DNA of 38,252 nt from Bacteroidales bacterium. GTDB lineage: Bacteria; Bacteroidota; Bacteroidia; Bacteroidales; P3. Under the pieces are notes generated by a model, which had not been told where the DNA came from, ran no database searches, and worked only from the letters and a program-made list of their open reading frames with translations. The position numbers were made by a program, and so were the translations under genes. Where the stretch lies: positions 1 to 38,252 of the forward strand of contig JAEEHQ010000126.1 of the NCBI GenBank assembly GCA_016280915.1, read 5' to 3'. This document shows positions 32,521 to 38,252 of this stretch, in pieces; position 1 is the first letter of the stretch; each line of letters starts with the position of its first letter.

Positions 32521-33426
32521 ATGGAGAAATTAACAATGTGGAAGTGGGCAAAATTAGGCGTTCATGCTCCGCAATTTTTGACAGAAAAACGCAATATTTT
32601 TCATTTTTTAATACTTGTTAGTATTTTTGAAGTACTCTTTTTGACCATTTACAAGCCCATGGGTCTCCTCCACACCAGCGAGAGTCTTTCCCAATGGAGC
32701 CCCATATTCTATATGGTCATCTTGGCAGCTTCAGGCTTGGCCGTCCTCATCGGTAGCCGGGTCTTGCTCTACCACCGCCAGAAACGGAAACCGCTAAAAA
32801 GCAATGAATACCTAATCTGGGTTGTTGCCGAAGTGGTCCTTTTCACCCTACTGCTGTCCACCTTAGCTTACTGCATCAACGCCAACAAGGAGCTCCACTT
32901 CCTATCCATACTTTGGAGGGCATTCCTCGACATCGTCACCGTATTGCTGATACCCTATATCATCAGCATCCTCATCTTCCTGCTGCGCGAGCAACGGCAG
33001 GAAATTGCCGCCCTCAACGCCATGATTTTAGAGGAACGCCTGCCCGCTACAGTACCCGACGAGATGATCAACTTTTACGACAAAGGCGGTAGGCTGGCAT
33101 TCGCCACCAAAAAAAAGAACGTGCTCTATGTCGAAGCCTCCGACAACTACACCAACATCCACTATGTCAACGAAGACAAGGTGGATTGTTTCATCCTGCA
33201 TTGTTCCATGAAACAGATGGAACAGGAATACGCCAAAGATGGCATGCTGCGCTGCCACCGCGGTTATCTGGTCAACATAGCCAACGTCAAGCTCTTACGA
33301 AAGGAGAAGGATGGCCTTGCCATCGAACTGGCACAAACCGACAAAATCATCCCTGTTTCCAAAACCTATGTCGAAAAAGTAGCCCATTGCTTTGCCTCCT
33401 CACCCAATACAAGAGAAAGGGCATAA
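32521..33426 (+). CDS. membrane-bound LytTR-type transcription regulator
   Basis: A 301-residue regulator. Four hydrophobic segments (about 27-48, 63-88, 98-120, 130-155) are followed by a short linker. A C-terminal LytTR DNA-binding domain spans about 195-295 (V-L-Y-V-E-A-S-D-N-Y-T-N-I, M-L-R-C-H-R-G-Y-L-V-N, I-P-V-S-K-T-Y). There is no receiver domain. The membrane part may sense a signal or be driven by an unseen kinase. A TTG at 32491 opens the frame earlier but lies upstream of the promoter, so 32521 is preferred. It is divergent from fabH with 184 bp between start codons, so control of the fab-etf-acd operon is plausible; that is inference from position. Confidence 0.88.
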   Translation: MEKLTMWKWAKLGVHAPQFLTEKRNIFHFLILVSIFEVLFLTIYKPMGLLHTSESLSQWSPIFYMVILAASGLAVLIGSRVLLYHRQKRKPLKSNEYLIWVVAEVVLFTLLLSTLAYCINANKELHFLSILWRAFLDIVTVLLIPYIISILIFLLREQRQEIAALNAMILEERLPATVPDEMINFYDKGGRLAFATKKKNVLYVEASDNYTNIHYVNEDKVDCFILHCSMKQMEQEYAKDGMLRCHRGYLVNIANVKLLRKEKDGLAIELAQTDKIIPVSKTYVEKVAHCFASSPNTRERA

Positions 33427-33487
33427 CCCACCCCTACCCTATTTAACCAGAATACCAGTCACACGGATTGGACGAATGATACAAAGA

Positions 33488-33541
33488 ATTCGCTTTTGCA
33501 AAAGTGAATTTTGCATCATTTTTCGCTTTTCGAAAAGCGAA
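33488..33541. repeat. two adjacent palindromes
   Basis: ATTCGCTTTTGCAAAAGTGAAT (33488-33509; one mismatch in the palindrome) has its centre 33 bp from that of TTCGCTTTTCGAAAAGCGAA (33522-33541; perfect). Both arms share TTCGCTTTT. They lie 60-115 bases after the LytTR stop and have no T tail. Confidence 0.7.
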
Positions 33542-33605
33542 TGCAGTCCGTTTGTAATCGCCTTTTGCTTGAGGCATTCAGCGGAATAGAAGAAAACTGG
33601 CGATC

Positions 33606-33708
33606 CGTCCCGACAGGGACGAGACCTTGCATAACACGGTACAAGAGGACAGAGCCCTCGCAGTGCCGTGACAAGACAACCAACGGACCAGCGTCCCGAC
33701 AGGGACGC
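33606..33708. repeat. two GTCCCGACAGGGAC hairpins
   Basis: CGTCCCGACAGGGACG at 33606-33621 and GCGTCCCGACAGGGACGC at 33691-33708. A related copy, GCGACCCGATAGGGACGC, is at 35406-35423 beyond the ATPase gene. The second and third copies also share the following GCGACA...AA-AC-AATAAA. The remainder of 33427-34053 has no supported gene. Confidence 0.75.
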
Positions 33709-33813
33709 GACAATGAAAACAAATAAATAGCACCTACCAAAAGGAAATTGGCATCCCTGGCGTAAAAAAAAAGCAACGCTGCATTATTTTTATTGCTATT
33801 TACCATTTTTTTG

Positions 33814-33821
33814 TACTTTTG
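33814..33821 (+). promoter_or_regulatory. orphan -7-like promoter element
   Basis: TACTTTTG preceded by TTG matches TAnnTTTG, but it is followed only by very short reading frames (11 and 20 codons) before the ATPase promoter. It could drive a short RNA through the repeat region or be a relic. Confidence 0.4.
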
Positions 33822-33939
33822 CATCGTGAATTTACGGAGTACAACTCCTGATTTTACATAAAAATACGGAATACATCTCCACATATTCAAAAATACTAAC
33901 ACACGGCAATATGTTAGATCACGACCTTAATACGAAAAA

Positions 33940-33992
33940 TTGCGGAATAAATCGTCAAAAAGTTACGGAATAAATCGTCAAAAAGTTGCGGA
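33940..33992 (+). repeat. 23-bp tandem promoter repeats of ATPase 3
   Basis: TTGCGGAATAAATCGTCAAA(AAG) at 33940-33962 and the same with TTACGG at 33963-33985 are exact neighbours, followed by a partial third (33986-33992). Looser relatives (ACGGAGTACAACTCC, ACGGAATACATCTCC) lie 60-110 bases upstream. The junction CAAAAAGTTGC is the core of the ATPase 1 promoter repeat. Confidence 0.85.
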
Positions 33993-34020
33993 GTTTTGTT
34001 GTAAAGTGATTTATTTTTAG

Positions 34021-34028
34021 TATCTTTG
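34021..34028 (+). promoter_or_regulatory. -7 promoter element of ATPase 3
   Basis: TATCTTTG, 25 bases before the ATG at 34054 and 28 bases after the tandem repeats. Confidence 0.75.
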
Positions 34029-34053
34029 CAGACGGAAATAATGAGTGATATTT

Positions 34054-35331
34054 ATGGAGAGATACAAGAAACGCATTGCAGATGTGCTACTTGAACGAAA
34101 ACTGCAAGGGAAAGGTGCCATACTGATTGATGGTCCCAAGTGGTGTGGCAAGACCACTACGGCAAAGCAAATAGCGTCCAGCATGCTGGATTTAGGTGAC
34201 AGCTCAGTGCTGGACAACGCTCGCATTATGTTGCAGGTAAATCCTGCAAGATTGCTCAGTGGTGGAACACCCCGTCTTTTGGACGAATGGCAGTCGTTAC
34301 CATCACTTTGGGACATGGTTCGCTCAGAGGTCGACCGCCGTCAGCAATTCGGTCAGTTTATTCTGACAGGCAGTAGTGTGCCTGCTGACCAGAATGCCAT
34401 ACATCATAGCGGTACAGGTCGTATCGGACGTATCAGCATGCGACCTATGAGCCTATGGGAATCTGGTGAATCAACAGGCGTGGTGAGTTTAAGTGATTTA
34501 TTTGATGGCGTATCAATTGAACCACAGACTAACAGCATGGGATTGGAACAGATATCGTTTCTGATATGCCGTGGAGGATGGCCACAAGCCACATTTCTCA
34601 CTGGCGACATCGCATTGGAACAGGCAAGAGACTACTATGAGGCCATCTATAAGGTAGACATATTGCGCGTGGATAATACTCGGCGCAATAGCGACAGAAC
34701 ACGGCACCTGCTTCGCTCGTATGCTCGGAATCAAGGACAGGCTGTAAGTTTGAAGAAACTTAGTGAAGACATCAAAGAGAATGACAATGCCTCCATCTCA
34801 TACGAAACCGTATCTGACTATGTCGATGCATTGAAAAAGATGTTCGTAATAGAAGATATGCCAGCCTGGAATCCAAATCTGCGCAGCAAGGCGGCAATCC
34901 AATCGTCGGACACACGCTATTTCATAGACCCCAGCATCGCAGCAGGAGCTCTGTCTGTTGGACCTAACGATTTAATGAACGACTTAAAGGCCATGGGAAT
35001 GTTTTTCGAGTCGATGGCCGTGCGTGATTTAAGGGTATATGCAGATGCTCTTGACGGCAATGTGTTCCACTTCCGCAATGCCAGCGGGTTGGAGTGCGAT
35101 GCAGTGTTACACCGCCGCAATGGAACATATGGGCTAATCGAAATCAAGTTGGGTGGCAACGAACAGATAGACAAAGGAGCAGCCACACTAACGACGTTGG
35201 CTGGGAAGATAAACCTTGACAAAATGCCTCAGCCCTCATTCATGATGGTTCTTACAGCCGTGGGCGATTACTGCTACCGTCGTCCAAAAGATGGTGTATG
35301 GGTAGTACCCATCGGTTGTCTTAAACCATAG
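34054..35331 (+). CDS. AAA_14/DUF4143 family ATPase (ATPase 3)
   Basis: A 425-residue predicted cytoplasmic ATPase of the same broad family as the protein at 2463. Walker A is G-P-K-W-C-G-K-T (27-34), followed by L-L-D-E-W-Q and a sensor-like I-L-T-G-S-S. The C-terminal DUF4143 half has E347-x-D349 and E363-I-K365, again nuclease-like. A GTG at 34045 would add three residues, but the ATG at 34054 (M-E-R-Y-K-K-R-I) fits the family and the promoter. It stands alone, with GTCCC hairpins on both sides (33691, 35406) and tandem repeats before the promoter. Sequence similarity to ATPase 1 is low, so it is not a recent duplicate. Role unknown. Confidence 0.9.
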   Translation: MERYKKRIADVLLERKLQGKGAILIDGPKWCGKTTTAKQIASSMLDLGDSSVLDNARIMLQVNPARLLSGGTPRLLDEWQSLPSLWDMVRSEVDRRQQFGQFILTGSSVPADQNAIHHSGTGRIGRISMRPMSLWESGESTGVVSLSDLFDGVSIEPQTNSMGLEQISFLICRGGWPQATFLTGDIALEQARDYYEAIYKVDILRVDNTRRNSDRTRHLLRSYARNQGQAVSLKKLSEDIKENDNASISYETVSDYVDALKKMFVIEDMPAWNPNLRSKAAIQSSDTRYFIDPSIAAGALSVGPNDLMNDLKAMGMFFESMAVRDLRVYADALDGNVFHFRNASGLECDAVLHRRNGTYGLIEIKLGGNEQIDKGAATLTTLAGKINLDKMPQPSFMMVLTAVGDYCYRRPKDGVWVVPIGCLKP

Positions 35332-35405
35332 CATACTAACGCAATCTTTTTATTTCCGCGACAATACAAGTGGCAGGCACAATGCATCATATCACGGACA
35401 CATCC

Positions 35406-35423
35406 GCGACCCGATAGGGACGC
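35406..35423. repeat. GTCCC-type hairpin, third copy
   Basis: GCGACCCGATAGGGACGC, 75 bases after the ATPase 3 stop; see the pair at 33606-33708. The rest of 35332-35548 shows no supported gene. Confidence 0.6.
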
Positions 35424-35548
35424 GACACAAAACGAATAAACCCACCTAAAGAGTGCGTGATGGCTCTTCGGCCCTTCTTCAGTCTCTTGGCGAGGTCGGC
35501 TTTTCCGTCGGGTGGATTATGCCTGATATGACTCCAATGGATATGCAG

Positions 35549-35601
35549 AAAAAAGGAAGTGCCACTTCGTTTTTTCAGCGAATAGCCAAAGTAGCACTTC
35601 G
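35549..35601 (-). terminator. probable terminator of the BspA-like lipoprotein gene
   Basis: On the minus strand GAAGTGC (35600-35594) can pair with GCACTTC (35562-35556), followed by C and six T. The loop is long (31 bases). The arm region is also part of an inverted repeat shared with 37688-37729. Confidence 0.55.
35562..35600 (-). repeat. inverted repeat flanking the BspA-like gene, left copy
   Basis: Read on the minus strand it begins GAAGTGC, contains TGGCT-x-TTCG and ends AAAACGAAGTGG. The same blocks occur on the plus strand at 37688-37729. The two copies are in opposite orientation around the gene 35621-37525, with gaps in the middle. Confidence 0.5.
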
Positions 35602-35620
35602 AGATTTAGTTGTTTTCAGT

Positions 35621-37525
35621 TTAGTGCGTGTACCATGTGATACGACTATTTACGAGGCTTGTCCCACTTTGAAATTCGACTTGTATAGATGTCGGACAGG
35701 TGATGGCACAGGCACCAGAAATAGAAGCGAGACCCGAACACATTGCGTATTTCCCGGTATATCCATCATGACTTGTAAGACCATTCATATCAAAATTATA
35801 AAGATTGAGACTTGTCAATCTACTACAATTTTGGAACATGTATCGCATATCATTCACATTGGCAGTGTTGAAGTTATAAAGATCAATGCTGGTTAAGTTG
35901 CTGCAATCCCCGAACATCCCATACATGTTTGTGACATTAGAAGTGTTGAAGTTGGAGAGATTGAGACTGGTTAGGCTGCTGCAACCACCGAACATCCAAT
36001 ACATATTCGTGACATTGGAAGTGTTAAAGTTGGAGAGATTAAGGCTGGTTAAGCTGCTGCAACGACCGAACATTTGAGACATATTCGTGACATTAGTAGT
36101 GTTAAAGCTGGAGAGATTAAGGCTTGTTAGACTGCTGCAATCAAAAAACATATTAGTCATATTAGTGACATTGAAGGTATTGAAGTTGGAGAGATTGAGG
36201 CTTGTTAGACTGCTGCAATGTATGAACATCTGTTTCATATTCGTAACATTAGTAGTGTTAAAGCTGGAGAGATTGAGGCTTGTTAGAGTGCTACAATAAC
36301 CGAATAGCCCAGACATATTCGTGACATTGGAAGTGTTGAAGTTGGAGAGGTCGATGCTGGTCATGCTGTTGCAACCATAGAACATCTCAGACATATTAAT
36401 GACATTAGAAGTGTTAAAGTTATCTCCAAATTCAATATTAGTGAGTGCCAATGATAAATTGGCATAAAGTCCTCTAAACATCCTAAAACAGTATGAATTG
36501 GCATTCATTCTATTCGCAGGAGTAGAAACCACCCATGTGGAACCGTCCATATTGCCATATATTGGATACTGAGATGAGGATGTCGAAAGAATAGTACCCG
36601 ATGTAACAGCGGCGTTATTATACTCAAAACGTATTGCTGTGGCATTTTGTGGAATAGCTGCATTGAACGTGGGGCCACTTACAAGTTCGGCAGCAGTTTG
36701 GGACAATTCATCCACATTGACGGTAACGGTGGTGATGGTGTTGTGTGCCAAAGTGGCATCTTCGATGGGAATAGACTTATAGCCTGTGGTGGTTGTGACG
36801 GTAACGGTTACGTCGCTTGGGGTGGAGAATTCAGGTACTATCACGTCAAAGTATTCTGTTGCCAAAGGCTCTACAGTTTTCATCGGGGTGTTGTCTGTCT
36901 TGCAAAGGCTAACCGAATGCGAACCTGTCGAAGAAGGAATGACAATAGCATCTGAGCTCTCGCCTGTGATAGTGGCAGTACCCATACCGCTGAGAGTAAC
37001 GCTTTCGGCAGTGATAGTGATGTTTGTAACAGGTAGTTGGGCATTGATGGCGTTGCTGACATACACCCTCACCAAGGAGCAAAGGTTGTGAAACTGGAGG
37101 GTGCTACCCCTGTCGATAAAGGCACCCATAGGGACATCCACCCGCTGATGGGTGCCCACCATTTCAAACACCTGTGTTGCTGGCAGGGTTACAGCCACAG
37201 AACTGCTGTTGTTGATATTGTCATTGCTATTGGTGAGAACACCGGCAGGGAAGATGGCGCGGTAGCCCAAAGTACTGTTTGCCACATTAGGTATCTGTGC
37301 GGAATTCTCCATTGCCGTCTGTAACGTGTAATCGGCATCGTTAATCCTTATCTGGTCACCATTATGCCAATAGGGTGTGTGGTCGTTGATATAGACCTTT
37401 GAGTCGTTGCTGACTTTCTGGATGACCGCATTAAGAGTGACGACATCCTGGTCCTTTTTGCAGCTAACGGCACTAATAGCCAATAGAGCTACAAAGAACG
37501 AGGAAATGATATATTGCTTCTTCAT
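35621..37525 (-). CDS. fimbrillin-like lipoprotein with BspA-type DUF285 repeats
   Basis: A 634-residue predicted surface lipoprotein. The signal peptide ends S-A-V-S-C (Cys22). Residues about 25-300 form the same fimbrillin-like region as the proteins at 490 and 21810: K-V-Y-I-N-D-H-T-P-Y-W (43-53), D57 and L-Q-F-H-N-L-C-S-L-V. The C-terminal part is a series of 26-residue repeats, C-S-S-L-T-S-L-N-L-S-x-F-N-T-x-N-V-T-N-M, the BspA/DUF285 leucine-rich type used in adhesins. The frame is open for 85 codons upstream of 37525, but those codons lack a signal peptide and lie outside the homologous region. The gene follows the small protein gene by 373 nt, far more than the 37 nt of the left-edge module. 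Adhesion is inferred. Confidence 0.88.
   Translation of the reverse strand: MKKQYIISSFFVALLAISAVSCKKDQDVVTLNAVIQKVSNDSKVYINDHTPYWHNGDQIRINDADYTLQTAMENSAQIPNVANSTLGYRAIFPAGVLTNSNDNINNSSSVAVTLPATQVFEMVGTHQRVDVPMGAFIDRGSTLQFHNLCSLVRVYVSNAINAQLPVTNITITAESVTLSGMGTATITGESSDAIVIPSSTGSHSVSLCKTDNTPMKTVEPLATEYFDVIVPEFSTPSDVTVTVTTTTGYKSIPIEDATLAHNTITTVTVNVDELSQTAAELVSGPTFNAAIPQNATAIRFEYNNAAVTSGTILSTSSSQYPIYGNMDGSTWVVSTPANRMNANSYCFRMFRGLYANLSLALTNIEFGDNFNTSNVINMSEMFYGCNSMTSIDLSNFNTSNVTNMSGLFGYCSTLTSLNLSSFNTTNVTNMKQMFIHCSSLTSLNLSNFNTFNVTNMTNMFFDCSSLTSLNLSSFNTTNVTNMSQMFGRCSSLTSLNLSNFNTSNVTNMYWMFGGCSSLTSLNLSNFNTSNVTNMYGMFGDCSNLTSIDLYNFNTANVNDMRYMFQNCSRLTSLNLYNFDMNGLTSHDGYTGKYAMCSGLASISGACAITCPTSIQVEFQSGTSLVNSRITWYTH
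35828..36373 (-). repeat. seven 78-bp coding repeats (DUF285)
   Basis: The repeat cysteine codons recur every 78 bases between 36371-36373 and 35825-35827 (7 x 78 = 546), with partial units at both ends. Near-identical DNA between units makes gain or loss of repeats by recombination likely. Confidence 0.9.
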
Positions 37526-37898
37526 AGTGTGTGATTTTAATGATTTGATAAAGAATCTTATACTATATTTGACTGTTTTTTCAACAGCATCGAAGATGCT
37601 GAATCTCAATAACCCCATACAAGAAACTGTCAGGTTTCGCAGTGTGGGGTCAGGAATAGCCTTACTACTCAGCGTCCCGAAGATGAAGAAGTGCCAGTGG
37701 CTCTTCGATAACGGAGTAAAACGAAGTGGAGAATTAAACGACAATGAGACAGTTTTGCAAAAATCAGTCATACGTTGCATAAGAGCGTAATTTGTTTAAT
37801 TGGTAATTGTACTTGTACTATAATTCGAGAATTAAATTCGTCAGACTCGTGTAATTCGTGTTCGAAATAAATGGATAGAGGTTACTGTGATAAATTGT
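37526..37898. other. 373-bp gap within the right-edge module, no gene found
   Basis: Neither strand has a frame with a convincing protein. The only structure seen is the right copy of the inverted repeat (37688-37729). No TAnnTTTG match is evident on the minus strand close to 37525, so the promoter of the lipoprotein gene is not identified. Confidence 0.5.
37688..37729 (+). repeat. inverted repeat flanking the BspA-like gene, right copy
   Basis: GAAGTGCCA-GTGGCTCTTCG ... AAAACGAAGTGG; counterpart of the minus-strand copy at 35562-35600. Confidence 0.5.
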
Positions 37899-38135
37899 TT
37901 AATTCCATGAACCAGTGCCGAAGACATCGGTACCCTGAGAGGAACCGTTGTTCCATCCGGCATCACCGAAGCGATTGGCATCAGAACTTGATGTTGGGCC
38001 ATCCCATGTGTCACTATCAATGAGGGGCAATTCGAAGCCTGATGTCCGAACCGACATCTGCAATCCCTCTTCCACCACAAAGGAAACCATTGTTACCTTA
38101 GGCGGGTCGTAATTGAGTTTGTATTTCTTTTCCAT
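37899..38135 (-). CDS. small protein of Bacteroidales type, paired with a lipoprotein
   Basis: A 78-residue acidic protein, a paralogue of the product of 243-452. It has Y-D-P-P-K-V-T-M-V-S-F-V-V-E-E-G-L-Q-M-S near the N-terminus, then an Asp/Ser/Gly/Asn-rich tail ending D-V-F-G-T-G-S-W-N. It has no signal peptide or membrane segment. A TTG two codons upstream is also in frame; the ATG at 38135 is preferred. It precedes the BspA-like lipoprotein gene in the same direction. Function unknown. Confidence 0.7.
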   Translation of the reverse strand: MEKKYKLNYDPPKVTMVSFVVEEGLQMSVRTSGFELPLIDSDTWDGPTSSSDANRFGDAGWNNGSSQGTDVFGTGSWN

Positions 38136-38183
38136 AGGCAAGAATTGTATAATGTTGTTCTATTTAGTGTTTTCGTATTGTAC

Positions 38184-38210
38184 GGGCATAAGAAAATCGT
38201 GGAAGTTTCC
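38184..38210 (-). promoter_or_regulatory. leader element shared with the left-edge module (copy B)
   Basis: On the minus strand: GGAAACTTCC, ACGATTTTC, TTATGCCC. It matches the element at 194-223. It is enclosed by an 8-bp inverted repeat (38166-38173 with 38225-38232). It lies 49 bases before the small gene. Confidence 0.4.
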
Positions 38211-38252
38211 ATGTATAGCAACATAAAACACTGGTATATAAAAAGAAAGCCC

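Noticed and set aside
35453-35896. 147-codon plus-strand frame before the BspA-like gene
   Set aside because: It runs antisense into the lipoprotein gene and across its likely terminator; no motif is seen.
37526-37780. 85-residue N-terminal extension of the BspA-like lipoprotein
   Set aside because: The lipoprotein signal peptide begins at 37525; the upstream codons would bury it and have no homology to the paralogues.
1-38252. tRNA, rRNA, integrase, transposase or phage genes
   Set aside because: None was recognised on either strand; the mobile-like repeats are non-autonomous.

Overview
The window looks like a chromosomal segment of an uncultured, probably gut- or rumen-associated member of the Bacteroidales (phylum Bacteroidota). 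The evidence is: Bacteroidota-type promoters (TAnnTTTG at -7, often TATCTTTG) before many genes with no clear Shine-Dalgarno sequences; two secreted proteins ending in type IX secretion (T9SS) sorting domains; fimbrillin-like and BspA-like lipoproteins; a SecA of about 1,100 residues with a zinc-binding tail; and a fermentative gene set (3-keto-5-aminohexanoate cleavage enzyme, CoA-transferase, acyl-CoA dehydrogenase/Etf). No rRNA, tRNA, CRISPR array, transposase or phage gene was seen.

Layout. 1-2136 (+): a structured leader, a 69-residue small protein and a fimbrillin-like lipoprotein with a lectin-like C-terminal domain. 2137-5290 (+): accessory stretch with two AAA-type ATPases, each behind an unusual repeat-rich promoter, and a 55-codon orphan frame. 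5387-8710 (+): secA. 9081-12348 (-): ruvC, a sodium-dependent NSS transporter and a transglutaminase-like lipoprotein. 12437-19506 (+): kce (BKACE), a secreted deiminase of the agmatine deiminase/Porphyromonas PAD family with a T9SS signal, a YDG-repeat T9SS protein, and an OmpA-family protein with a very long alanine-rich helix. 19849-21153 (-): CoA-transferase. 21810-23607 (+): two lipoproteins, the first a third fimbrillin-like paralogue. 24229-24879 (-): small outer-membrane barrel. 25339-32336 (-): a tight seven-gene operon fabH-fabF-fabZ-fabG-etfB-etfA-acyl-CoA dehydrogenase, divergent from a membrane LytTR regulator (32521-33426, +) whose promoter carries three direct repeats. 34054-35331 (+): a third ATPase behind tandem repeats. 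35621-38135 (-): a second small-protein plus fimbrillin-like lipoprotein module, here with BspA-type (DUF285) repeats.

How the parts may work together. The two ends of the window hold the same module (conserved leader hairpin, small protein with a P-V-x-x-V-x-F-V-V-E core, lipoprotein with a T-P-x-W domain) carrying different C-terminal domains, which suggests a modular surface-adhesin family. The middle carries envelope and metabolic genes. kce, the CoA-transferase and Acd/EtfAB are all compatible with amino-acid (lysine-type) fermentation towards butyrate, but most of that pathway is not in the window. The fab-etf-acd operon contains a fatty-acid elongation cycle without a dedicated enoyl-ACP reductase, with the flavin Acd/Etf pair in the place one would expect it.

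The most unusual non-coding content is a MITE-like interspersed repeat family (three full copies and one solo end, with 20-bp terminal inverted repeats), one copy of which contains three 37-bp hairpin units. Also notable are the iterated promoter repeats of the ATPase genes and a perfect palindromic divergent promoter between ruvC and kce.
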